NCBI RefSeq assembly: GCF_000696385.1
Contig: NZ_JJMN01000070.1
Location: 1-64,000, forward strand
Source: Vibrio metoecus
GTDB taxonomy: Bacteria > Pseudomonadota > Gammaproteobacteria > Enterobacterales > Vibrionaceae
Length of the DNA: 64,000 nt
Direction: 5' to 3'
The notes under the pieces are model-generated. The model was not told the origin of the DNA. It did no database searches and was given only the letters and a program-made list of their open reading frames with translations. Position 1 is the stretch's first letter, and every line of letters starts with the position of its first letter. Below, in pieces: positions 20,251 to 29,112 of this stretch. Made by a program: the position numbers and the translations under genes.

Positions 20251-21483
20251 ATGATGCAAAGTGTTGATGTTGTGATTATCGGTGGCGGCATGGTTGGCCT
20301 TGCGCTAGCGGCCGCTTCTGAAAGTACGAGTGATCTGCGTATTGCCGTGGTCGAAAACCATTTGCCGGAAGATTCTTTAAATCCACTACCAGATGTACGC
20401 GTTTCTGCCTTGAGTCGCTCAAGTGAAATTGTGCTGCGTAACCTGAATGCGTGGGCGGGCATTGAAGTGCGCCGTGCTGCGCCTTACACAGCAATGGAGG
20501 TGTGGGAGCAAGACAGCTTTGCGCGCATTGAATTTAAAGCCAATGAGATGACTCAACCGAATCTTGGTCATATTGTTGAGAATCGAGTGATTCAGCTGGC
20601 GCTGTTAGAACAAGTACAGCAGCAAGCCAATGTTTCCTTACATGTGCCGGCGACCTGCCAAAGCATTGCGATTGGTGAGAGCGAAGCGTGGCTAACACTG
20701 AGTAATGGCCAAGCCTTAAGTGCGAAGCTCGTTGTTGGGGCTGATGGGGCGAATTCTTGGCTACGTCGTCAAATGGATATTCCTTTAACGCATTGGGATT
20801 ATGGACACAGTGCGTTGGTGGCTAACGTACGTACCAGTGAAGTACACAACAAAGTCGCGCGGCAAGTCTTTACGGCGCAAGGTCCTTTGGCTTTTCTGCC
20901 TATGTCAGAGCCGAAAATGAGCTCGATTGTGTGGTCAACGGAGCCTTCACGCGCTGAGGCTTTGCTCAATATGAATGATGCGCAGTTTAACAAAGCGCTG
21001 ACCGCAGAATTCGATGCACGATTAGGCCGCTGTGAAGTGGTCGGTGAGCGACAAGCTTTTCCACTGAAGATGCGCTATGCCCGTGATTTTGTCGCCCCTC
21101 GGGTTGCTTTGGTGGGGGATGCCGCGCACACCATACATCCTTTGGCGGGGCAAGGCGTAAACTTAGGCTTGCTGGATGCTGCTTGCTTGGCTCAAGAGCT
21201 GCTGAGCTTGTGGGGACAAAATCGTGATATTGGTGATGAGCGTAATTTGCGTCATTACGAGCGCTGGCGTAAGGCGGATGCGGCAAAAATGATTGCTGCG
21301 ATGCAAGGTTTCCGCGATCTGTTCGAGGGCGATAATCCCGCCAAAAAGCTGATCCGTGGGATCGGTATGCGTCTAGTCGGTCAGTTGCCGGGAGCAAAAG
21401 ATGAAATCATGAAGCGTGCTTTGGGCTTGAAGGGCGATTTGCCTGAACTGGCGAAGCAAGTTTGGTTAGAGCGTGCCTACTGA
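20251..21483 (+). CDS. ubiI: 2-polyprenylphenol hydroxylase UbiI (VisC)
   Basis: A 410-aa paralogue of UbiH and FAD monooxygenase, acting at C5 of the ubiquinone ring in E. coli. It has the nucleotide-binding start VDVVIIGGGMVGLALAAA, the VGADGANSWLR motif (about residues 160-170) and LVGDAAHTIHPLAGQGVNLG (about 287-306). Only 11 bp separate it from ubiH, and AGGTAAG serves as ribosome binding site. An intrinsic terminator follows, closing the ygfB-ubiH-ubiI unit. Confidence 0.92.
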   Translation: MMQSVDVVIIGGGMVGLALAAASESTSDLRIAVVENHLPEDSLNPLPDVRVSALSRSSEIVLRNLNAWAGIEVRRAAPYTAMEVWEQDSFARIEFKANEMTQPNLGHIVENRVIQLALLEQVQQQANVSLHVPATCQSIAIGESEAWLTLSNGQALSAKLVVGADGANSWLRRQMDIPLTHWDYGHSALVANVRTSEVHNKVARQVFTAQGPLAFLPMSEPKMSSIVWSTEPSRAEALLNMNDAQFNKALTAEFDARLGRCEVVGERQAFPLKMRYARDFVAPRVALVGDAAHTIHPLAGQGVNLGLLDAACLAQELLSLWGQNRDIGDERNLRHYERWRKADAAKMIAAMQGFRDLFEGDNPAKKLIRGIGMRLVGQLPGAKDEIMKRALGLKGDLPELAKQVWLERAY

Positions 21484-21505
21484 TTAAATAAAAAGTTGAT
21501 CAAAT

Positions 21506-21535
21506 AAAAAGGGTTGGCATTGCCAACCCTTTTTA
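21506..21535 (+). terminator. Terminator after ubiI
   Basis: A-rich flank, stem GGGTTGG / CCAACCC with loop CATTG, then TTTTT. The symmetric A and T runs mean it can also act on the minus strand. Confidence 0.9.
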
Positions 21536-21581
21536 CATTGAATCTTTACATTGAATCGTATGCTATTGAGTGTTTGCTTGT

Positions 21582-21788
21582 TTATGCATAAGCGCAACGC
21601 AGTTTCATGATCTCTTGATTGACCTCTTTAACGGTCTGATAGTGACGTTGTTCGGCTTTTTCCGGCAGCTTTAACTTGCCGTTATCAAACTCGAATTTAC
21701 CGACACCAAAGATATAAATTCTACCTTTAAACAGCCGACTCACGTGTTTAGCTATCATACCTGGGGTATAGCGCTTAAACAGTCTCAT
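21582..21788 (-). CDS. Small conserved-looking protein of unknown function
   Basis: A 68-aa basic protein beginning MRLFKRYTPGMIAKHVSR, with a core GRIYIFGVGKFEFDNGKLKL and a charged C-terminus. I do not recognise a family with certainty. No signal peptide or membrane segment is seen. The ATG at 21788 follows an AAGGAT-like site; an upstream in-frame ATG adds nine residues. It is flanked by the ubiI terminator and a long non-coding region, so it is transcribed alone. Balanced amino-acid use and clean boundaries support a real gene. Confidence 0.65.
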   Translation of the reverse strand: MRLFKRYTPGMIAKHVSRLFKGRIYIFGVGKFEFDNGKLKLPEKAEQRHYQTVKEVNQEIMKLRCAYA

Positions 21789-22076
21789 ACTTCGATCCTT
21801 GCGTTGTTCTAGCACTGCTAAGTATAAAAAAACCTAAATAAAAATAGTGTGATAGGTTTGGTGAAAAACGCAGTGCTAACGGATTATTTGGAGTATCTGT
21901 GCAGAAGCAAGCAAATCTGCAGTGAAATATCCAGAATCATGTGACCAAACTTACAAATTCTTCTGGCCTCTAAAAACGGGTTCCCTGTGAACGCGAATAT
22001 TAAGCCACCCTCTTGTGACACTTTAAAGAATAGTGGTAAAAATTCCGATTAGGCAAGTTGATTGTAAAAAAAATGT

Positions 22077-22102
22077 AAAAAAATGCCCGCAATTAGGCGG
22101 GC
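22077..22102 (-). terminator. Minus-strand intrinsic terminator in a gene-free region
   Basis: On the minus strand GCCCGC / GCGGGC with loop CTAATT is followed by A then TTTTTTT. No coding gene ends nearby; ygfZ ends more than 300 nt upstream of it. It may end a small RNA or a long ygfZ 3' UTR. Confidence 0.75.
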
Positions 22103-22419
22103 AAATAGTCACAGATGCATTACACAAAAAGTGGATAACTTGAATGCTTAGTTGATTCACTTTTGAGTTGATGAAAAAAGAGCGAACTTGGTTACTCGAT
22201 GTCCCATCAACTTTACATAGCGTAGAGGATTATGATTGTTTTGACTATTTATGTTTTTGTTATGACTTTAAATTCACCAATAAGTATTGGTTTGTTTGAA
22301 GAGGCTCGCGTGGATATGTAACTTTGGTTGGGCGTTACATGCTAGGATGCGATAAGAAAATGCTTCATCACAAGCTTGTAGTGGCACGAATATACCGCTC
22401 AAGCTTGTGATGGGGTTAT
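22103..22419 (-). other. Gene-free region, possible small RNA or long 3' UTR
   Basis: With 21789-22076 this makes about 600 bp without a recognisable gene. On the minus strand the segment runs from the ygfZ stop, through a perfect 13-bp inverted repeat, to a strong intrinsic terminator at 22077-22102. An unknown small RNA of up to about 250 nt, processed from or independent of ygfZ mRNA, would fit. No known RNA family was recognised, and repeated GGA motifs of the CsrB type are not apparent. Confidence 0.35.
22366..22412. repeat. Perfect 13-bp inverted repeat downstream of ygfZ
   Basis: CATCACAAGCTTG (22366-22378) and CAAGCTTGTGATG (22400-22412) are exact reverse complements around a 21-nt loop. 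It begins 8 nt past the ygfZ stop on the minus strand. No T run follows directly, so it is not a standard terminator. Confidence 0.75.
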
Positions 22420-23391
22420 TTATTCGTCGTTGAGAGAGTAAGGCAGTGCTTGAATATGCCAGCGCGTGTCGGGTTGATCGGCTAAGCGCAGCTCAACCTC
22501 TTGCTCCAGATCGTTAGGTAGCACAATGAGACCGATAGCCATTGAGTCTGTGAAGCTGTAGTGGGTGAGTAAGGTTCCTGCATTACGCCAGTTTTCACCA
22601 ACCGCACGTTCGAGTGTCACCGGGGTGTCATGGCTAAGCGCTTTAGTCAGGTTGCCTTTAACGATGTACATGGCTCGCTTATTGATCCCGCGATACTTGG
22701 CTCGCGCGACGGTTTCTTGTCCTGTGTAACAGCCTTTGCTAAAGCTGATGCCATCTACCGCTTGAACATTGAGTGCTTGTGGAATGTGTTCATTTTGAGC
22801 ACGCTGAGTAACGACAGGCACGGCCTCTTCAATATCCATACGAGTCCACAGGGCTTGTTCAACACACAGACCTTGCCACGCATTCACGTATTGCTCTGCT
22901 CGCTGTGCATCCACCAGTAGCAACCAACGCAATTCACTAATGCGTACGGCGGTTCCACCTTCGATACGACGGACATCACCAGTTTGCTCTGTCAAGCTAT
23001 CAATCCAAGCGTTGGCTTGGCTACCCATCACACCGAATGCGATATCGCAGCTCTCGGCAATCGTGACTTTGGAAAAAATGGCGTATTTCTTGAGCTCGCG
23101 TAGCTCGGCCTCAATCGCAGAGCGAGGTTGGAACATCGCGTAACCATCGTGATGATGGAATAAACGAAATACAGACCATACTTTGCCTTTAGCATCACAA
23201 TGAGCACCAAAGATCACTTGTTGTTCTTGCAAAGAAACCACGTTACAGGTGACCTGGCCTTGCAAATAAGCTTTTTTATCTGCACCGACCATAGTGATGG
23301 CTCCCCATTCAGTCAGATGCGTGAGCATCAATTCGGGGAGAGAATCGTGAGATGAGAGGTTGTGTACTGAAAAGCGATTTTGCCAGTCCAT
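22420..23391 (-). CDS. ygfZ: Folate-binding Fe-S repair protein YgfZ
   Basis: A protein of about 323 aa related to the GcvT fold. The signature [17 protein letters not shown] (about residues 227-243), whose Cys is functionally required in E. coli YgfZ, is intact. The protein binds folate and helps maintain certain Fe-S enzymes. The start [19 protein letters not shown] at 23391 is preferred; an upstream in-frame extension of 16 codons is not family-like. It is divergent from sdhE, as in E. coli. Confidence 0.93.
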   Translation of the reverse strand: MDWQNRFSVHNLSSHDSLPELMLTHLTEWGAITMVGADKKAYLQGQVTCNVVSLQEQQVIFGAHCDAKGKVWSVFRLFHHHDGYAMFQPRSAIEAELRELKKYAIFSKVTIAESCDIAFGVMGSQANAWIDSLTEQTGDVRRIEGGTAVRISELRWLLLVDAQRAEQYVNAWQGLCVEQALWTRMDIEEAVPVVTQRAQNEHIPQALNVQAVDGISFSKGCYTGQETVARAKYRGINKRAMYIVKGNLTKALSHDTPVTLERAVGENWRNAGTLLTHYSFTDSMAIGLIVLPNDLEQEVELRLADQPDTRWHIQALPYSLNDE

Positions 23392-23543
23392 GTTGTTCAC
23401 CAGTGAGGAAAAAAGTCCCGCTATGTTAATCTGGATCAACTTTTTTGTCAGCTTGAACAGGGACTGTGACTGAGTTACTAGTTGTCCGCGAAAGCCCTTG
23501 TTACACTCCGGTGCAAATAAAAACCATAAGGTGAGGAATACTG

Positions 23544-23804
23544 ATGTACACCGCTGAACAAAAAGCGCGAATCAAATGGGCATGCCGTCGTGGTATGTTG
23601 GAGCTTGATGTGGTCATCATGCCATTTTTCGAAGAGTGTTTTGATTCTCTGACTGAATCTGAACAAAACGACTTTGTGGCGCTACTGGAAAGCGACGACC
23701 CAGACCTTTTTTCTTGGATTATGGGACATGGTCGCTGTGAGAATTTAGGCCTAGCTGCGATGGTGGATAAGATTGTCGCTCATAACCTCAGCAAAGTCCG
23801 TTAA
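23544..23804 (+). CDS. sdhE: FAD assembly factor SdhE
   Basis: An 86-aa SdhE (YgfY/CptB). The flavinylation motif appears as [14 protein letters not shown] (about residues 15-28), the RGxxE core. It assists covalent FAD attachment to the succinate dehydrogenase flavoprotein. ATG 23544 is preceded by AAGGTGAGGA. It overlaps the downstream cptA-like frame by about 30 nt. Confidence 0.94.
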   Translation: MYTAEQKARIKWACRRGMLELDVVIMPFFEECFDSLTESEQNDFVALLESDDPDLFSWIMGHGRCENLGLAAMVDKIVAHNLSKVR

Positions 23805-24198
23805 GCTGATTTTAACGTCTTCTTATTACGCTCAGTTCATCGCATGCTTAATTCTAATGTTGATGCTCTGGGCGTTATTCGTTTCTTCTATTCCTCTCGT
23901 ATTAGTCCCCTTTTTTAGTGCTTGGATCTGGCGTGGTCATCATCTTAGACAATGGATGCCAAGCAGCCTTACGGGGGATGTTGAACTCACGTTTTGCGGT
24001 TCGTTGGAGCACAATGGGCAGCATTTCACATTCCATACCATTCAAACCTTGTATGCACCGCTGTTTATCACCTTACAAGGGCCGCGTCAGCGTTGGTTTA
24101 TCTGGCGTGATAGCTGTGATGATGCGACTTATCGACAGCTATTGGTGAGATTAAAACGGGAGCTGAATAGCTCCCGTGATAATGTGCCGATTTCTTGA
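23773..24198 (+). CDS. cptA: YgfX/CptA-like membrane protein
   Basis: A 141-aa frame with two adjacent hydrophobic segments (about residues 18-55, AQFIACLILMLMLWALFV and PLVLVPFFSAWIW) and a soluble C-terminal half ending LVRLKREL. This is the layout of YgfX/CptA, which is encoded right after sdhE in enterobacteria. The start is unclear: TTG 23773 opens the frame inside sdhE, and no ATG precedes the first membrane segment. The assignment rests on topology and context more than on sequence motifs. Confidence 0.75.
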   Translation: MSLITSAKSVKLILTSSYYAQFIACLILMLMLWALFVSSIPLVLVPFFSAWIWRGHHLRQWMPSSLTGDVELTFCGSLEHNGQHFTFHTIQTLYAPLFITLQGPRQRWFIWRDSCDDATYRQLLVRLKRELNSSRDNVPIS

Positions 24199-24226
24199 TT
24201 GTGCTTTCTCGCGATGATCGCGAGCG

Positions 24227-25834
24227 TTATTTTTCTGGCACGAGAATCGTTGGGCCGCTGTCTGCGAGCTGATCTGGGTAGTCTAGCGTGTAGTGTAATC
24301 CGCGGCTCTCTTTACGTTGCATTGCGCAGCGAACCATTAACTCTGCGACTTGCAGTAAGTTTCGCATCTCAAGCAGGTTATTGGAGACTCGGAAGTTGCT
24401 GTAATACTCATGGGTTTCTTGTTGCAGCAGTTGAATTCGGCGCATCGCACGCTCTAAACGTTTATTGGTGCGAACAATCCCCATGTAATCCCACATAAAG
24501 AGGCGCAGTTCGTGCCAGTTATGCTGCAGTACCACTTCTTCATCGGAACAGGTCACTTGGCTTTCATCCCAAGCGGGGAGTGACTGTGGCATGTATGCAT
24601 TAGGCAACTGAGCAATGATGTCTTGCGATGCAGACCACGCGTAAACCACACACTCAAGCAGAGAGTTGGAGGCCATACGATTCGCACCGTGCAAGCCGGT
24701 ATAACTGACTTCACCAATCGCATACAACTGCTTGATATCGGTTTGCCCTTGTGGGTTGACCATCACACCACCACAAGTGTAGTGCGCGGCTGGAACGATA
24801 GGGATAGGCTCCTTGGTCATATCGATTCCCAAATCCATCAAGCGTGAATAAATGGTTGGGAAGTGTTTCTCGATAAAATCCGCAGGTTTATGACTGATGT
24901 CGAGATACATGCAGTCAGCCCCTAAGCGCTTCATTTCAAAGTCGATGGCGCGCGCCACGATATCTCGCGGGGCAAGTTCAGCTCGCTCATCGAAATCCGG
25001 CATAAAACGGCTACCATCCGGACGGCGTAAATAGGCGCCTTCACCACGCAGCGCTTCGGTGAGCAGGAAGTTACGTGCTTCGGGATGATATAAGCAAGTT
25101 GGGTGGAATTGATTGAATTCTAAGTTGGCGACCCGACAACCCGCGCGCCATGCCATGGCAATGCCATCGCCTGAGGACACATCGGGGTTGGAGGTGTATT
25201 GATATACCTTAGACGCACCACCGGTAGCCAGTACCACAAATTTAGCGCGGATGGTTTCTACGTGCTCCGCATTGCGGTTCCACACATAAGCCCCAACAAC
25301 TTTGTTTACATCGCCCCCAATCTTATCTTCAGTGATCAAATCGAGTGCGTTGTGCCGTTCCAGTACCGTAATGTTGGGATGGTTATGGGCGTTATCTTGC
25401 AATGAAGTTTGCATTGCCATGCCCGTTGCATCGGCTGCGTGCAAAATACGGCGATGGCTGTGACCGCCTTCGCGAGTCAAATGGTAGCGTGGATGTTCTG
25501 TATCACTGTCATCTTCTTTATCGAATGGCACGCCACCATCAATCAGCCATTGCACACACTCTTTGGCATGCTCGGCAATAAAGCGCACGGTTTGCTCATC
25601 ACAAATCCCTGCGCCAGCAATTAACGTATCTTGTACGTGTGATTCAATGCTGTCTGACTCATCAAACACGGCGGCAATGCCGCCTTGAGCATAAAAGGTT
25701 GCGCCTTCACTGCGCTGCCCTTTGCTTAATACAATCACTTTTCCGTATTGAGCGACCTGTAAAGCAAGCGATAAGCCTGCTGCGCCACTTCCTATGACTA
25801 ATACATCACATTGATGCTCTCGGTCTGCGTTCAT
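24227..25834 (-). CDS. nadB: L-aspartate oxidase
   Basis: A 535-aa flavoprotein making iminoaspartate, first step of NAD synthesis. It shows the FAD fold [20 protein letters not shown], the flavin motif [14 protein letters not shown] (about residues 49-62) and [15 protein letters not shown] plus [13 protein letters not shown] further on. The ATG at 25834 ([13 protein letters not shown]) matches the family start; an upstream TTG in frame does not. It is divergent from rpoE across a 515-bp gap, the same arrangement as in E. coli. Confidence 0.96.
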   Translation of the reverse strand: MNADREHQCDVLVIGSGAAGLSLALQVAQYGKVIVLSKGQRSEGATFYAQGGIAAVFDESDSIESHVQDTLIAGAGICDEQTVRFIAEHAKECVQWLIDGGVPFDKEDDSDTEHPRYHLTREGGHSHRRILHAADATGMAMQTSLQDNAHNHPNITVLERHNALDLITEDKIGGDVNKVVGAYVWNRNAEHVETIRAKFVVLATGGASKVYQYTSNPDVSSGDGIAMAWRAGCRVANLEFNQFHPTCLYHPEARNFLLTEALRGEGAYLRRPDGSRFMPDFDERAELAPRDIVARAIDFEMKRLGADCMYLDISHKPADFIEKHFPTIYSRLMDLGIDMTKEPIPIVPAAHYTCGGVMVNPQGQTDIKQLYAIGEVSYTGLHGANRMASNSLLECVVYAWSASQDIIAQLPNAYMPQSLPAWDESQVTCSDEEVVLQHNWHELRLFMWDYMGIVRTNKRLERAMRRIQLLQQETHEYYSNFRVSNNLLEMRNLLQVAELMVRCAMQRKESRGLHYTLDYPDQLADSGPTILVPEK

Positions 25835-26222
25835 AAAATTGCCAATTCCCAAACAGTAGCGAGTAATCTAACTCGACATTTCTTTAAATTCCTCAAACAC
25901 AGACAACGGCTGAACTGAGTTTGAGCAATAAACACCCCTTCCGTTTAGCGAATATGTCTCTCTCCACAATCAAGTGGCAAGAAATTAACGGTAAAATCGG
26001 ATCGTTGATACGGTGTTAGTCCTGCTATTATCATCGCGCTAAATGCAATAGTTTGTAAATCTTATTGTCATCTTGGCTATCACGCTCTATTTATCTGCCA
26101 TTTTCACCCTTATATAAAGAATGGGCGTGGAGTGGTGAATGGTAAATGCATCATATAAGCTAGAGACAAAGGGTGAAATGCTGCATTGGTAAGGTTTTGA
26201 GTAAAATATTTCACCAAATAAT
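25835..26222. other. Intergenic region between nadB and rpoE
   Basis: Together with the sigma-E-like promoter it makes a 515-bp non-coding region that must carry the nadB promoter on the minus strand and one or more housekeeping promoters for rpoE. No gene, RNA family or terminator was recognised. Confidence 0.4.
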
Positions 26223-26250
26223 GAACTTTCTCGAAGATGCCGAGTCTCTA
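26223..26250 (+). promoter_or_regulatory. Predicted sigma-E autoregulated promoter of rpoE
   Basis: GAACTT (26223-26228), 16 bp, then TCTCTA (26245-26250) resembles the sigma-E promoter pattern GAACTT-N16-TCTGA. It is about 100 nt upstream of rpoE, where sigma-E autoregulation is known in enterobacteria. The -35 box is a full match, the -10 only partial. Confidence 0.6.
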
Positions 26251-26349
26251 AAGGTGCTCATGCTAGTAGTGGTGTCAATATTACAATTCGCATAATGAGT
26301 ACCCATATCTGAGAAGGTAGGGGAAATAACAATAGGAGTGACCGCTCGA

Positions 26350-26925
26350 ATGAACGAGCAACTGACCGATCAAGTATTGATTGAGCGAGTTCAGAATGGG
26401 GATAAGCAAGCATTTAACCTTTTGGTTTTGAGATATCAAAATAAAGTGTGCAACCTTATTTCCCGGTATGTGAGCAATTCCGGCGATGTGGCTGATGTAG
26501 CGCAGGAAGCGTTTATTAAGGCGTATCGAGCCATTCCAACCTTTCGTGGTGAGAGTGCGTTTTACACTTGGTTGTACCGTATTGCTGTACAATACCGCGA
26601 AAAAATCGACATTGTTGCGCAAAGCCGACGCCCACCCGCAAGCGATGTTGATGCTGAAGAAGCTGAATTTTATGAAGGTGGTGATGCATTAAAAGAATTA
26701 TCGAACCCGGAGAACATTACGTTGTCCAAAGAGTTGAAGCAGGCGGTGTTCGATGCGCTTGATGCGTTACCTGATGATTTAAGAACGGCAATGACGTTGC
26801 GCGAGCTTGATGGCTTGAGTTACGAGGAAATTGCGGAAGTGATGGATTGCCCTGTCGGTACAGTGCGTTCCCGAATTTTCCGCGCTCGTGAGGCGGTAGA
26901 GAAGAGAATTAAACCTCTGCTTTAA
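26350..26925 (+). CDS. rpoE: RNA polymerase sigma-E factor (scrambled segment as sequenced)
   Basis: The envelope-stress ECF sigma factor. The start MNEQLTDQVLIERVQNGDK is chosen by similarity to E. coli RpoE; an upstream GTG sits too close to the AGGAG. Region 2 (DVADVAQEAFIKAYRAIPTF, RGESAFYTWLYRIAV) and region 4 (LRELDGLSYEEIAEVMDCPVG, then TVRSRIFRAREAV) are present. After YRIAV the family sequence VNTAKN-type is replaced by QYREKIDI. Removing an A at 26589, one A of 26600-26605 and a G at 26608 restores VNTAKNHIVAQ, so three insertions cancel and leave a changed segment with one extra residue. It is the first gene of rpoE-rseABC. Confidence 0.94.
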   Translation: MNEQLTDQVLIERVQNGDKQAFNLLVLRYQNKVCNLISRYVSNSGDVADVAQEAFIKAYRAIPTFRGESAFYTWLYRIAVQYREKIDIVAQSRRPPASDVDAEEAEFYEGGDALKELSNPENITLSKELKQAVFDALDALPDDLRTAMTLRELDGLSYEEIAEVMDCPVGTVRSRIFRAREAVEKRIKPLL

Positions 26926-26956
26926 CGCAAATTCCGTAATGACAATGGTGAATAGA

Positions 26957-27571
26957 ATGGCTGACAAAGAAAAACTTTCAGCACTCATGGATGGCGAAAC
27001 GATCGACAATGAGTTGATTTTAGGGTTGACTCAGGATCAAGATGCTCGTGAAACATGGAAAAATTATCACCTGATTGGTGATGTGCTCCGTGGTGACATT
27101 CCGATGCAAAAAGAATGGAATATTGCTGAAAGTGTGGCCTTGGCGTTAGAAAATGAACCCGCGCACAATCCGCTGACCCATTCACAAAAAGTGATCGACC
27201 TGCAGCAAGCAAGGTTGGAGGCTCAGCCGAAACCGCAACAGGCGAAGCGTCAATTGCCTACATGGTTGACTCAGTTTGGTCAGGTAGGGATTGCGGCTTG
27301 TGTCTCTCTCGCGGTCATCTTTGGTGTACAACAATATGGCGCTCAAAGCTCTGCTGAAAATGATTTACCAGTGTTACAAACGATCCCGCTGGCGGGAAGC
27401 GCTGAACCCGTGAGCTTGACTCGTGATTCGGTTGAAAAGCATTCATCAGACAGCACCATGCAAGAACAACGTCGTCGCGTAAACGCCTTGCTGCAGGACT
27501 ACGAACTGCAATTACGCTTAAATAGTGAGGATCTCTCTCACCAACATCCAGTTGAATCGGTTGTGGAATGA
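26957..27571 (+). CDS. rseA: Anti-sigma-E factor RseA
   Basis: A protein of about 204 aa beginning MADKEKLSALMDGE, the conserved RseA start. The cytoplasmic N-terminal domain binds and inhibits sigma-E. A single membrane segment (about residues 112-131, VGIAACVSLAVIFGVQQY) is followed by a periplasmic tail that DegS and RseP cleave under envelope stress. Six codons upstream in frame are ignored because the family start is clear. Its stop overlaps the rseB start by 4 bp, showing translational coupling. Confidence 0.94.
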   Translation: MADKEKLSALMDGETIDNELILGLTQDQDARETWKNYHLIGDVLRGDIPMQKEWNIAESVALALENEPAHNPLTHSQKVIDLQQARLEAQPKPQQAKRQLPTWLTQFGQVGIAACVSLAVIFGVQQYGAQSSAENDLPVLQTIPLAGSAEPVSLTRDSVEKHSSDSTMQEQRRRVNALLQDYELQLRLNSEDLSHQHPVESVVE

Positions 27572-28533
27572 ATAAATTTTTGATCAGTGCGCTGACACTG
27601 TTCTGTGTGAATTCAACGTTCGCCTTTGCAGAGGAAGAGTCTGCAGAGGCGTTGTTGTCTCAGATGAACGAAGCCAGCCAACATCTCAACTACGAACTTT
27701 CGTACATCTTAGTTAAGAAAAACAGTATTGAACCTTTGCTCTATCGCCATGCACGGCAAGAAGAGCAGCAACTGGCGCATTTAGTCTATTTGAGCGGCCC
27801 TGTGCGTGAAGTGATCCGTCGTGGTGATGAGGTCAGTTACATCGAACCTGGCGTCGAGCCGTTTACTATTGAGTCAGGGAGCATGGTGGCGCCAACCATT
27901 CCGATGATCAATAGCGATGTGACCGAGTTGAGCCAGTACTATGACTTTGTCAAAGTAGGGCGAGCACGTGAAGCCGGCACTGCATGCCAGGTGTTGCGTA
28001 TTGTACCGAAAGATGGCTTACGTTATTCCTATGTTCTGTGGGTAGATGAAAAGAGCCGCTTACCATTGCGTGCCGATTTACTCGATCGCGATGGTGAGGT
28101 GCTGGAGCAGTATCGCACCATCTCCTTCTCTGTTAGTGAGCGTTTGGCTGAATTGATGGCTGGGTTGAACAAGGTTCAACTGCCGGAAGTGCTTAAACTG
28201 CCTAAAGGCAGCGTACAAGAGACATTTTGGCAAGTCAGCTGGGTGCCTGAAGGGTTTAAAGCGATGGAACTGAACCGCTATCGAATGGCGATGACCGATC
28301 GTTTAGTCGAAAGCCAAATGTATTCCGACGGACTCTTTAACTTCTCGGTGTACGTCTCCGCCAGTGATAACTACTCATTGAAGGGACAATTGGTTCGACA
28401 AGGTCGCCGCACTCTGCACAGCTTAGTCAAAGGCGAGAACGAAATCTCCGTCGTTGGTGATATTCCTCCTTCTACTGCGCAGCGTATTGCTCAATCCGTC
28501 ATGTTTGGCGTGGGAGGCGTGAAAGCGCAATGA
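27568..28533 (+). CDS. rseB: Sigma-E regulatory protein RseB
   Basis: A 321-aa periplasmic protein with a signal peptide (MNKFLISALTLFCVNSTFAFA). It has the MucB/RseB two-domain layout; the large domain contains SGPVREVIRRGDEVSYIEP, and the small C-terminal domain ends RIAQSVMFGVGG. In the family it binds RseA and mislocalised lipopolysaccharide, protecting RseA from DegS. It overlaps rseA and rseC by 4 bp on each side. Confidence 0.95.
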   Translation: MNKFLISALTLFCVNSTFAFAEEESAEALLSQMNEASQHLNYELSYILVKKNSIEPLLYRHARQEEQQLAHLVYLSGPVREVIRRGDEVSYIEPGVEPFTIESGSMVAPTIPMINSDVTELSQYYDFVKVGRAREAGTACQVLRIVPKDGLRYSYVLWVDEKSRLPLRADLLDRDGEVLEQYRTISFSVSERLAELMAGLNKVQLPEVLKLPKGSVQETFWQVSWVPEGFKAMELNRYRMAMTDRLVESQMYSDGLFNFSVYVSASDNYSLKGQLVRQGRRTLHSLVKGENEISVVGDIPPSTAQRIAQSVMFGVGGVKAQ

Positions 28534-29000
28534 TGACTGCATTAGCCACGGTAACCAAAGTGGTACCCGCTCAACAAGGATTTCAAGTCACACTGAGTTG
28601 CGAGCAGCAAACCAGTTGTAGTCATTGCCAATCCTCACAAAGTTGTGGCACTGGCGTGGTTTCCAAAGCGCTGGGCAATAAAACGCTTTTCTGGCGTTTG
28701 CAAACCACACAAGCTTTACAAGCTGGAGAAGTGGTTGAAATTGGTTTGCCAGAGAAGAGCTTGTTGCAGTCGGCTGCGCTGGTCTACTTATTGCCGCTGT
28801 TTTTCATGATGCTGGGCGCTTGGCTTGGTACTCAATGGCTAGCTCCTATGTTGGATCTGGGGGAGGGAATCGTGATCTTTACTTCACTGCTCTTCATTGG
28901 ATTAGGCGTGTGGGTCGCCAAACGTTACGCGAAAGTGCTCGAACTGCGCTCAGAACAACAAGTGGTTTTGTTACGAAAACTGGGTATACCGGTTGCCTAA
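28530..29000 (+). CDS. rseC: SoxR-reducing / RseC family membrane protein
   Basis: A 156-aa inner-membrane protein. An N-terminal cysteine cluster (CEQQTSCSHCQSSQSCG, about residues 23-39) and two transmembrane segments (about 80-98 and 105-125) are typical of RseC. The family takes part in reducing SoxR and shares homology with Rnf-linked proteins. It is the last gene of the sigma-E operon, 112 bp before lepA. Confidence 0.92.
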   Translation: MMTALATVTKVVPAQQGFQVTLSCEQQTSCSHCQSSQSCGTGVVSKALGNKTLFWRLQTTQALQAGEVVEIGLPEKSLLQSAALVYLLPLFFMMLGAWLGTQWLAPMLDLGEGIVIFTSLLFIGLGVWVAKRYAKVLELRSEQQVVLLRKLGIPVA

Positions 29001-29112
29001 ATTATGATGCGAACCCCAACGAAATTGGGTAGAATCGCCCAACTTGAATGAATAGCCGCCAACGCGGCTTTTCTATGTCCTTATTATTTAAGAGTTTAGT
29101 CATCCCAAACCT

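Noticed and set aside
20987..21397. A 136-codon minus-strand frame inside ubiI
   Set aside because: It is a shadow of the intact ubiI gene with no protein-like features.
22077..22419. A CsrB-type small RNA
   Set aside because: The repeated GGA-in-loop motifs expected of such RNAs are not apparent, so the region is left unnamed.
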